Below, one piece after another: positions 46,801-57,562 of a stretch of DNA of 64,000 bases (within the stretch, counting starts at the first letter, position 1; every line of letters begins with the position of its first letter). Source of the DNA: Nissolia schottii (lineage: Eukaryota > Streptophyta > Magnoliopsida > Fabales > Fabaceae); the NCBI GenBank assembly GCA_003254905.1, contig QANU01018855.1:220612-284611 (forward strand), read 5' to 3'. The notes beneath the pieces are model-generated. The model did not search any database. It was given only the letters and a program-made list of their open reading frames with translations, and was not told where the DNA came from. A program made the position numbers and the translations under genes.

Positions 46801-47385
46801 TTAGAACATTATTTAACTTTAGGATATAAATTGAGATTAATTTCTATCCAATGGTACAAGAGTTTTATACTATTATGCAATCATGGGTTGCCGGTAAAAG
46901 CCGTTGAGTCTCACACTCACTCCCTCAAAATCTTTCATGTAACACATGATTACACTAGCCGTGTATAGAAATTAATTCCATGCATATTACCCAATCTCAA
47001 ATGAGAAAATTATGCATTATAGCACATGTTTGAATTATCCCATACAGTATGATTTCATGATGATGAGATAAGGTAGACTTAATCTTTTTACTAAATTATC
47101 AGGAACCATAGTCTAATGCACTCTAATTAATGTGGCTTGAACAGTTCTAGCATGAGGAAACTTGAAACTCGAGAATTTTCATAATGAAAAACTAGTGCCG
47201 AATCACTTAAATCAATATATTGTGCACTTAATCCCATAAACAAGTGGAGCCAAAACATGATTATGAAATTGTAGGAAGAAGAAGAAGAGTAGAAGGAGTA
47301 CCAGAGTGGGTTTGGTTCCGGTGATGGCGAGTCCGCGTTGCTGGAGCTGCGTTCGCAGTTCATCGACCTTCAGTTTACTTGCCAT
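40862..47385 (-). CDS. PARP2: Poly(ADP-ribose) polymerase, plant PARP2 type (SAP-SAP-WGR-PARP)
   Basis: Nuclear enzyme that uses NAD+ to add poly(ADP-ribose) to proteins at DNA breaks. 17 phase-consistent exons give 645 aa: 47302-47385, 46434-46743, 45705-45823, 45496-45577, 44887-45122, 44479-44605, 44236-44291, 43686-43759, 43450-43496, 43250-43299, 43051-43113, 42357-42437, 42025-42135, 41774-41849, 41438-41654, 41054-41159, 40862-40960. It starts [18 protein letters not shown] (SAP 1); SAP 2 is [17 protein letters not shown] in exon 2. WGR domain: [12 protein letters not shown]. Then come the helical regulatory domain and the catalytic domain with the H-Y-E triad: His in LLWHGSRL, Tyr in GKGVYFADM, Glu in [12 protein letters not shown]. 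Arabidopsis PARP2 is about the same length. Intron 3 has a GC donor. The exon 14 acceptor must be the upstream AG (41850/41851), since the nearer one gives a stop. Confidence 0.95.
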
Positions 47386-47479
47386 TCTCTTTTTTTCAGA
47401 AGAAGAATTGATTTTGGGGTTGGAAGCGAGTCTGGCTCTAAAAGCTCAACTTTCAGAACTTTGAAAGCACCTTTCGGAG

Positions 47480-48224
47480 GATATAAGTATGTATGTTTCC
47501 TGTAACGAGGGCTCAAGGGTAAATTCCTGAGGTGTACTTTGCACGACAAACTATTTTTCTTTTTTGTTATTTTTTTAAAAAAGTATATTCTCTTGCTGAT
47601 AATGAGAGACAATCATATACCATCTAACAAAGGATATTTCTTGTCCATCAAGATTAAATGTGACCATTAATAATTTTGGCCAGGGGTTGTTTAAAAGTAT
47701 AACTCATTCTCATTAGAGATCTAATGGTGATATCATTTCCTTTAATCTTTAAATACAATATTTGTTTCTTATATTCTTAATTAATAATGAAAAATCATAT
47801 TTGACATTATATGATAATAAATTCAATAAAACGAATTCACTCTCATAACATTTAAAATTTCAAAACAAACATTGATTTTTATTTTATCTAAAAAATGAAA
47901 ATTATATAAAAATGGCCAAAATCATATTTTTGAAACAAAAATTGATTTTTAATCTAATTATATATTAAAAAATAGAAATCAAATTTTTATCTTTTTTTTA
48001 TCTTCTAAATTGTCATTAGCATTTGGACAAAAAATTTTGCTCTACAAGTTTCACTAAATCACATCCATTTCACCCCAACATTTGAAATTTAAAAATATTT
48101 TCGCGTAAAAAAATTAAATTATCATATCCAAGGTTTTTAGAAAAAAGAGCATTTAAAAATTATTTTAACTAATGATGTTATATTTATCTTTCGTATTATA
48201 CAAAATATATAAAACCACAATATA
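47480..48224. other. PARP upstream DNA
   Basis: The 5' flank of PARP, then AT-rich DNA. No gene was seen. Confidence 0.5.
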
Positions 48225-48233
48225 TACAATTTA

Positions 48234-48800
48234 GGGGTAAATAAGTTTTTAGTCCCTGTAATATCTAAAAGATTGTGTTTGGTCCCTCGAAAGTTTTTCG
48301 TTAAAATTTAGTCCCTATAAAAAAATTTGTTCGTTTTTAATTTCTACCGTCATTTTGGGTTTAACGGCACTGACCTAGCCATTAAGTTCACCATGTGACA
48401 CACCACACGACATAATCTAAATTTTCGAATTAAACCCATAACCCACCCGGAACCCAAACTCAAACCCGTTTTAATTTTTTTTTTTAAAAAATTGCCTCAA
48501 ACCTACCCGCCCGCCCACCCACGATTCCACCATTCCCTCTTATGTTCTATTCTCTGAAGCCTCATCTCAACCCACCATCTTCCTCTTCTCAACCCACCCG
48601 CCCACCATCACTATCTTCCTCTTTTCAACCCACCCACCGTCACCTTCTTCCTCTTCTCAACCCACCCACCCTCTTCCTCTTCTGTCAACCCAACCACCCT
48701 CTCATCCAACCACCCATCACAGCGCCACTATGAGGCCACTGTTCTGGACCATTCTTCTCCTCTCCATGACGAGCCTAACCACACTTTCTTCGACGCTGCC
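48234..48800. repeat. Left long terminal inverted repeat of the MULE
   Basis: Pairs in reverse complement with 54000-54552. Shared landmarks are 'ggtccctc', 'gttcgtttttaat', 'aattaaacccataaccc', 'gattccaccattcc' and 'ctggaccattcttctcctct'. The inner limit is approximate. Confidence 0.85.
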
Positions 48801-49311
48801 ATGACAAACCCAAACCGCGATCCCTTTTCTCGTCGTGACAACCACACCAAATCTGTTTTGTGTATTAATGTTGTGATTTTGTGATTTTTGAATGAATTAT
48901 TGTATACCTTCTCCTTCTTCTTTATTTGTTCAATTGAGGAATTATGTGAGGGTAGGTATGCAGTTTTTTTAGTCTGGAATCTGATGTTTTGTGATTAAAT
49001 TTGTCTCTGATTTTTTGAGAATGCAACTGTAAGAATCCAAAAAACAATTTTGCTAGATTTTGGGCATTCTTCCATTGAAAAATATAGTTACTAAAGTGAG
49101 TTGTAGTCAGTTTTTCACTCTTGTCGAATTGCCTAGCAACGCTTCATGACCAAAGATTGCGTCATGTTTGTTTACTTGAAACTTCTTTTCATGTAGGTTG
49201 GGGAATATTAGGGAATCAATTTTGGAGCTCTATAAGTGAGAAAATTTTTTTACTAATCGGAATCAATTTTGGATGCAGACATAAAGATGAATCAGCTGAC
49301 ATTGTTGAACC

Positions 49312-49690
49312 ATGACAAGTCGTGGCTCTATTTCAAACTCGTCTACACGAACTAGGTTATGCAGATGTGTAGATAAATGGTTGGTGTTCCCTAGGATCAA
49401 TTCAAACACATTGGTAGAAAGTTTTGGAGGTTCCCGAATTAGAGAGTAAGTTTTCATTTTTAATTTGCAATCACAGTTGTGCAATTGGTTTGGGTATGAA
49501 TTTATATTGTGCTGATGGATTTTCGTTATTCAAGAGATTGACAACAAGAACACATGTGGATTTTTTCGGTGGATTAATGAGTTAGAGACAGAGTATGAAG
49601 TGAGAACATCTGTTGTGGATAAAGAAACTGAAAGAAGAATTTTGAAGCTTGAAAAGATGGTAACTTACAAGAAAAGTAGGGGAGAGATGA
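49312..49690 (+). pseudogene. GRF-zinc-finger-like relic inside the MULE
   Basis: The first piece reads MTSRGSISNSSTRTRLCRCV followed by DKWLVFPRINSNTL and stops at 49452-49454. After a gap the same strand reads NTCGFFRWINELETEYEV, followed by a charged helix (KETERRILKLEKMV). The CxC...CxFFxW spacing and the trailing coiled coil resemble plant GRF-type zinc-finger proteins. It is broken between the two halves. It lies opposite to the transposase, downstream of its 3' end. Confidence 0.5.
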
Positions 49691-50456
49691 CTATTTGCTA
49701 TTTGTTTAGGGTTAATAAACTTTGCATTGTTTTGCATCGCATGTGGATATGCTATTGCAATGGGGAGGAATTAGTGTCGTATATGTTATGTATTGAAATT
49801 AGTATGTTTGTATTTAAAATTAGTGTCGTATACATTGTACTGTGTTTCCATATACATTGTACTGTGTTTCAATGAGTTTGTATTTGTAATGTGATATTGT
49901 TGTAATCGTTCTCCATAAATCTGAAATTTTCCTTATTTCCCTTTCATTTGATAACAATAAAGCATACTGTAAGCAGGATCAAATAAACAAAGTCTCAATT
50001 TGACCTAAGCATGTTAAAGAGAATCAATTTAACAAACTCTGCACACCTAAGACTATTATGACAAATATGTTTACCACTCCTCAAAGAGCAACTACTTAGC
50101 AATCAAAATAGTGCAATTGTTTACCACTTAACACCATAATGATTGCCACAAAAAGTAACCAACTACTTATCAATCTTCATGTCTACTCAACTACTTAGCA
50201 ACTCAAAATAGACAACAATAGTTCATAATTCAGATGGTACAACCCATGAGTATCAAAAACCACAAGTATGCGACAAAATGGTAATGATGTGTAGACTATG
50301 AACCAACTAAACAGTGTCTCTATTTGTGGGTTTGCCTTCTCCGCTATGGACATTGGGTTCTCCTTCTCCATTTGTGAGTTCGCCTTATTCGCCTATTCCA
50401 TCGTCAACCTTTGCCTTCTTTTTCTTTTGTCTCATCTACACAAAAATTGTAGAAAA

Positions 50457-53400
50457 TTAATACAAAGATAACTTAATGATAGAACAGTATTTAAATAAAG
50501 ATTTAAGTGTTACATCTTCCCACTTTGAATTTACTGTTGGATTCTTGCACTTCCTTGCATTGTGGCCTTCTTGACGACACCTACCACACATGTATGTTGT
50601 GGTGTATCTCCTCGCCTTTTTGGCATTTTCTTCCTTAAGCTCCCTCTTCCTCAATTTCTTTGGTCTTCCAGGGCCTCTCTTGTAAGTAGGAGGCAATATT
50701 TGGTTGTCATTAGTTTTCGGCCATTGATTTTGGTCATAGATAAGTGAAATGCAATGAGCATGTTTCCTTCTTGTAGCATTTGTGCACTTCTTCAATGAGA
50801 TCTTTACTATTTGCATGCAAGGTTGCAATTTCATGCCAACAAGGTATCCCTACTAACTCCCAAAAGTTACATGAATAAGATTCCTTATTTAAGTCAACAA
50901 CAAACCTCTCACCATGATGCATGTGAGTGACCTCAAACTTATTGTTCCCTAATAAGACTGCAGCCCAGTTGCAACTATATTTTATCTTTCTATCAAGTCT
51001 TCTCTTAGGCTTGCGCATCACATCCCATTATAGTGCTCCCATTTCTCCCTAAGTGTTGTCATCCTATTCATTAGATAATTTCTAATCCACTCAAACATGC
51101 TAATAATAGGTTGGTCCCTAGCTTCAAGAACGATGCTATCAAAAGACTCACAAAAGTTGTTCATGACAACATCATACTTAGGATAGAAATAAAATGCATG
51201 CTTACACCATGATCTTCTAGGGATGGCAAGAAGTCATTCATATACTGCCTCATTTATCTCCTTGATGTGTGCCATATTGTCTTCCCATGCTAAATATTAT
51301 GTTGCCTTAGAGGCTGCTATCATTATATCTTGTATTAACACACCACCTCCAATTTTTTACTTCAAGTTGCCATAAAGATGCCTCAAGCAAAATCTATGTT
51401 TGACTCCATCAATTCTTGAAATGTAGGCAACAAACCCTAGTAAGACAACCATTAATATGCATTAATCCATGAGACCGAGACCAACTCAATAAATATGCAT
51501 TAAACTAAGGTACCAAACAAATGCCTAAATTTCAGGGACTAGAACCAAACATATGCATATATTTCAGGGGCTAGAACATTTCATGCTATAACATTTCAAT
51601 TCAAAAGATCACCTTCTGCTGGTCTGAGATAAAGATCCAACTGTTTATCTCCAGGCTGCCAATATCCCCAAGCAAATTTTTCAGGAACCAATTCTAGCTC
51701 TCCTTGGTCTCTATTTCAACCACAGAAAATGCCAACGGAAAGTATTGGTCATTTGCGTCTCTTGCAATTGCTGTAAGCAGTTGGCCTTTATACTGGGTCT
51801 TTAAGTGGCATCCATCAAGACCTATGAAGGGTCGATAACTAGCAAGAAAATCACTTATGTATCCTTCTAGGCACATGCAAAAACTCTCAAACCTTAGCAT
51901 CAACATACGTTCTATCTCACCATTTGAATGATTTACTCCTATTGGAAGGTCATTATCAGCAAGGTGCAAGAGGCATGTATTGTCACGACATGCCCTTTTA
52001 AGTTCAGTAATATATCTCCAACACAGTGCATATTGGGAACCTTCATCTCCCTAGACCATTTCCTTCGTAATGTGTCTTTCCTTAAACGTCATCCAACGTG
52101 AGACCCACATTGGTATTTGGACTTCATCTCATAAGCAACGTCCTCAATTGACACTTTATTGTTACACTTCACCCTATCTACCAATGCCTTCACTACAAAT
52201 GTTGGTTTCACATTTTTATTTCTATAAACAAATCCACAAAAATGGTTCCCTTGTAATGTCTTGATCCTATATGTGTGACTCCTACCTACCTTACTACACA
52301 AACACGTGAAGTCACATATACAGTTGCTTTTACAAACAATCCTAACCCTCCATTTATCATTCTTAACCCATTTCACATTTCTATTGTTAAGAATGGAGTG
52401 CTCAAACAAAACATCCTTGAATTGCTTCAATGACAAAAACTCCATGTTCAGCTTGAATTCAAATGATACATGCATGTCCTCCGCTCTGAACTTAACATAT
52501 CTTCTCCTACCTTCCAATTCACTTTCAGAACCATCATCTGATTCCAATTCCTCTTCATCAATTTCATCATCCAAGTCATGCATACCATTATACATGCCAT
52601 CATTTCACATATCATCCACATATAGCTGCTGCTTCCTTTTTTTTTTAACCTTTTTTGTTGTCTCATTTTCACTGTATTCCCAATTGGTTCATCTGAGTCC
52701 CATCCATCCTAACCATCATTATCATTTCGCATGTCTCTTTCCTCTTCACTATCAACAAAATCATGCCATGGTCTTCATCATCAATTTCATCGCCGCCTTC
52801 ATCATCATCGCCATCCGATATAAGCAGATCAATGTCGACATTTTCTTTTCCTTTCCCCTTGTCTCTATGTGCAATATTTGTGTTCCTCTCGTCATCAACT
52901 TGCATGACAAAAATATGAATAATTAGATGCGCCTTACATACCTTACATGTTAAAACAAGCAGATCATTATTATTGTGCCTGAGATTACCTCTTCAACTGC
53001 ATCGGCTACATCATAATGGTCTACCTTATTGTTTGCCTTCTTCATGACACTACCCTTGTCCTTATCCTTTGCACTATCCTTGCCTTCTCATCCTCCCACG
53101 CACTATCTTTTTCAACTTGGGTCACACACTCACCTTGACCATCGTCATGAGCACCTTCTAACTCAAACACGACCTCTAGCACAAAAATGATGTGCTCCAC
53201 ATACACATCAACTTCACATTTGTGTTTTATAGCATAACTTCCCATCCCTATTGCATGTGAATCATTTGTGATAGATGACTATACATGAGTACCAAAACTC
53301 GAAACTCTCCACATAATAGCACATCATTACTATATCCAAGCCTTCTCACTTCATTTAGACACTCAAAATAAAACCATTCGTCGATATCTAAGTCGTGCAC

Positions 53401-53649
53401 GACTTTTACTTCACCCACATATTTTACTGGTGGCCATTTATCAATCTTACCCCTGTGGTGAAAAATTACAAAAAAATTCATCCTGAAATAATAGAAATGG
53501 CTCAAATTCAAACACATAACAAAATATACAGGACAAAGCCCTAATAATAACACAATTTTAGTGTTCAATGGCAAATAAATTAATATTTCACAGGGACCAA
53601 ATGTCAATAACATCACAACTTCAGTGTTCAATTGCAAAATAATTCTCAT
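50457..53649 (-). pseudogene. MuDR-type transposase, disrupted
   Basis: Minus-strand blocks in order: an N-terminal HHRGKIDKW...DIDEWFYFECLNEVRRLGYS region (53649-53248), an acidic linker (52905-52600), a MuDR DNA-binding domain (52595-52089: FKDVLFEHSILNNRNVKWVK), the transposase core (51969-51694: YRPFIGLDGCHLKTQYKGQL), a SWIM zinc finger (51021-50734: CNFWELVGIPCWHEIATLH) and a CCHC knuckle after GPGRPKK (50834-50457: CGRCRQEGHNARKC). Stops and frame changes separate the blocks, for example after SKYQCGSHVG. It would need an intact source elsewhere to move. Confidence 0.85.
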
Positions 53650-53999
53650 GGACCGAATGACAATAACATCACAATTTCAATGGTCAATAGCAAATAAGAG
53701 AAATATTTCTTAGGGACCAAATGTCAACAGCAACACAATTTTAGTGTCCATTCAGCCTATTCTCAAGGTTAACCCGCTTATGTCCCCACAAGCATTATTT
53801 AATTTCAAATAATCAACTTGCAACAACATTCTAAACACAAAACCATTTAAAAAAAATGCACCTCGTGTGACTCTGACACAAGATCCACAATCAATGAAGG
53901 TTTCAAAATGCTGGATGTTGGTTTTGGTCCACACCACCCTGTGTATAAGAGAAATAGATTCGTGAGATAATTGACAGAAACAAAAAGAAAGTAAGAGAG

Positions 54000-54552
54000 A
54001 AACAGATTATCACGGTAGCGTCGGAGAAAGTGTGGTTGGGCTCATCACAGAGAGGAGAAGAATGGTCCAGAATGGTAGCCTCACGGCAGCACCGTGATAG
54101 GTGGTTGGGTTGACAGAAGAGGAAGAAGGCGGGTTAAGAAGAAGAAGAGGATGGTTGAGAAAAGGAAGACAGTGACGGTGGATGGGTTGAGATGAGGAAG
54201 ACGGTGGGTGGGTGGGTGGGTGGGTTGAGAAGAGGAAGAGGGTGGGTTGAAATGCTGCTTCAAAGAAAAGAACAGAAGAAGGAATGGTGGAATCATAGGT
54301 GGGTGAGTGGGTTTGGGGCAATTTTTTTTAACAGGTTTGGGTTTAGGTTTCGGGTGGGTTATGGGTTTAATTCACCATGTAGCACGCTACGTAGGGAACT
54401 TAACAGTCACGTCAGCGTCGTTTGACTCAAATAGATAGTAAAGACTAAAAACGAACAAATCATTTTTATAAGGACTAAATCCTAACGAAAAAATTTTGAG
54501 GGACCAAAGACAAACTTTTTGATATTATTAAAACTAGAAACTTATTTAACCC
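54000..54552. repeat. Right long terminal inverted repeat of the MULE
   Basis: Reverse complement of 48234-48800 with scattered differences. It contains a (GGGT)n-rich stretch at 54200-54225. Confidence 0.85.
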
Positions 54553-54561
54553 TACAATTTA

Positions 54562-55876
54562 ATTGATTCTTAATTAGTAATTCCTATAATAACAACTAGA
54601 TATTAAGATACATATTACCTTGGGCTCTTGAATTTAGTGACTGGAAAGGATAAGAGACACTCTCTAATATGACTGATAGTTAAGACCGTTGGGCTTTTCA
54701 GCGTTGTTGTAGACCGCTTTCTAAGTTGTTCTAAGTTGTTGGGCCTAATGAAAACAGCTTAGCCCAATATTGGCAAATATAAAGAACAAACAAATAAAAA
54801 GAAACAGCAGCCTCGAGTTAGAAGTGAAAAATGTTCTGGACCAGAAAAAAAATATTTAAAAATGTTGACAGCCAAAAAAATTTCTCCATAATTTCTAAAA
54901 GAATGAGTTGTTACTTTTTTTCGGTAGACTAGACTAGTCTCTTGTCAATTGATTTACGTGCTCATTAGTTATGATATTACAAAATATATATCACTTAATC
55001 TGAAATTTAATTCTGTTATGTTCTGAGTATTTTTCATTTGTATGTGACTGCTGATCATTGATTTTGATAATATTAAGTTAATACTCCTGCGATGCATTAA
55101 GCTTTAAAAATGTTTAAAATAAGTAAATAACATTAATAGATTGAGTTATAATTTCTCTTGAGTTTTACACCGTCTTATATTTATGTATTACCATGTCAAC
55201 AAAAATAATTTTTGTTTAACTTAAGGAACAAAAGAGTAGTTTTTGTTTAATTAATAGACGTGAAAGCCAACCATTTCTAAAGAAATGGCAGCATGTAATT
55301 AAAATAATAATGAAAAAAATAATTTTTATATTGTTGATATATAAAAATTAAACTCTAACAGTTTTATTGCCATATGAACATGCATCTATATTATTAATTA
55401 ATGCCTGCATAATGCTTTTGACTACGATTTTTAATTTAGTTAAGAAATATTCTCACGTTGGTGTGAATCCTATTCGAGTTGAGTATGGTTTTTAGGATGA
55501 TAATGTCATTTCTTTTGAATTTTAACGCAATTGTAGATTCAAAATTTGAACACAAAACCTCTAATTATAAGATATATCATGGTAACATAGTTTAATACTT
55601 TAAAATGATATTTATGTGCTATAAAGACATATATAGAAAAATCTTAAAATAAATTATATATAGACGAGCTAGTATAATTATATTTGAGGGGTATACTGAT
55701 CACATATCAAAAATTAAACTCAGACATCTTATTTAAACAATTCTCATTGTCTGGCGGATAGACATAATTTATGCTAGTGACATGGAAGGCTATAATAACA
55801 ACAAAACTAGGCATATATTTTGAATATTTCTCATAAACAATTAACTATATCTTTTAGTATATACGTACTTAAATTC
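54562..55876. other. AT-rich intergenic DNA
   Basis: No gene was recognised. A 'ctaagttgtt' unit is repeated in tandem at about 54720-54740. Confidence 0.5.
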
Positions 55877-57562
55877 TGTTAGAATAATGAGTTATTTCAT
55901 TAGCTATTTAACTAGCTTAGCTTAGCTTACTTGTTGATCAAGTATTGACAGGTAGCTAAAGGCTACACTCAGCAGACTGGCATTGATTTTCAGGAGACCT
56001 TTTCACCTGTTACAAAATTGACTTCTGTCAAGATTTTGTTGTCCATTGCCGCCATCAAGGATTGGCATTTTCTGCAATTGGACATCAATAATGCCTTTCT
56101 CAATGGTGATCTTGAAGAGGAGGTATATATGCAAAAGCCTTTAGGCTATCACAAGGAGGGGGAGCACCTTGTATGCAGGCTCAAGAAGTCCATATATGGC
56201 CTAAGGCAGGCATCTTGACAGTGGTTCCATAAGTTTTCATCCTCTTTACTAGCTCATGGTTTTATCCTATCAAAGAGTGACTACTCCTTGTTTACTCAAG
56301 GTTCTGCTGATTCATTAGTGATTTTGTTAGTATATGTGGATGATATAATTATAGCTGGTGCATCCAAGGAAAGGATAATTCAGGTTCAGCAACAACTTGA
56401 GTCCCTTTTCAAGCTGAAGGTGCTTGGTGATCTCAAGTATTTCCTTGGTTTGGAAATAGCCAAGTCCCCTGCTGGGATACTTCTTACTCAACACAAGTAT
56501 ACTCTAAACCTGTTGGATGATACAGGATTTTTGGAAGCAAAACCTGAAACTTTGCCTATGGACCCGAAGCTCATCTTGTCTAGTGATGATGGGGATCCTT
56601 TAGTTGACCCTTCCCAATATCGGAGGATGATTAGTAGATTGATGTATCTCACCATATCAAGACCAGACATATGTTTTGCTGTGAACAAACTTAGCCAATA
56701 TATGTCCAACCTAAAGAGCACTCATTTGCAGGCCTTACACCACTTGCTCAGGTATTTGAAAAGGACTCCAGGACAGGGAATTATGTTTTCTGCATCATCT
56801 GAGATTAGACTGCAGGCATATATGGATGCGGAATGGGGTGGATGCAAGGACACTAGGCACAGCACCACGGGTTTCTGTGTGTTCATAGGTGAGTCATTGG
56901 TGTCATGGCGATCAAAGAAACAACCCACAGTGTCGAGGTCTTCAGCTGAGGCCGAGTATAGAGCTTTGGCAAGTGTCACTAGTGAAGTTGTGCGGCTGCA
57001 AAGCTTTCTCCGAGACTTTGAAATTGAGATTGGGCGGGCTTGTGTGTACTGTGATAGTTAATCAGCCATTGTCATTGCTTCCAATCCTGCGTTCCATGAA
57101 CGGTCCAAGCACATAGAGATAGACGGCCATTTCACACGGGAAAAAGGTGAATGAGGGCGCCATAACTCTCATCCATGTCAAGTCCAAAGATCAAGTGGCC
57201 GATCTCTTGACAAAGGCAATCCCAAGACCATTGTTTGAACAATTAGTCTCCAAGTTGGGAATATTGAATATATATTCTCCAACTTGAGGGGGAGTATTAG
57301 AGTAATGAGTTATTTCATTAGCTATTTAACTAGCCTAGCTTAGCTTACTTGTTGATCAAGCTTGTTTTTTAGTTAGTTATTCTTCTGTTTTTTCCTTCCA
57401 TAACAGAATCAGTTTCTGTTAGTTTCTGTTGCTGTCAATTCAGCATGTATATAAACCATGGGTTGCTTGTTGTGCAATCCAACTGATTCACTTCTCAATT
57501 TTCTCTTGTTTTCTCTCCTCTCTCGATGGCTTTCCCTTCTTCTCGCTCTCGTCTCTCAAGCA
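55877..57562 (+). mobile_element. Ty1/copia remnant with truncated 5' LTR
   Basis: The first 66 bp of an LTR (55877-55942) join directly to reverse-transcriptase coding sequence starting [20 protein letters not shown], so the remaining 5' LTR, gag, protease and integrase are deleted. RT follows with LVYVDDIIIAG (the catalytic DD). RNase H runs to about 57060 (DAEWGGCKDTRHSTTGF; RSSAEAEYRAL). A TGA interrupts RT after YGLRQAS (56216-56218) and a TAA follows YCDS (57059-57061). A polypurine tract (TTGAGGGGGAG, 57284-57294) precedes the 3' LTR (57295 to about 57562). No target duplication was identified. Confidence 0.88.

Larger units (their letters stand above)
48234..54552 (-). mobile_element. 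Mutator-like element (MULE), 6319 bp, 9-bp target duplication
   Basis: A perfect 9-bp direct repeat TACAATTTA flanks it (48225-48233 and 54553-54561). The ends are GGGGTAAATAAG and the reverse complement of GGGTTAAATAAG. The terminal inverted repeats are several hundred bp long and include 'aacccataacccaccc' and CCACCC/CTTCCTCTT-rich tracts. It encodes a broken MuDR-type transposase on the minus strand (50457-53649) and a GRF-like relic on the plus strand. Clean ends plus a perfect duplication suggest a fairly recent insertion, though the coding part is already damaged. Confidence 0.9.

Noticed and set aside
52306-52926. 206-codon plus-strand frame
   Set aside because: Antisense to the MuDR DNA-binding and acidic region, which matches the transposase order.
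54010-54321. Proline-rich minus-strand frame
   Set aside because: Lies in the CCACCC-rich terminal inverted repeat of the MULE and has a mirror image at 48542-48733.
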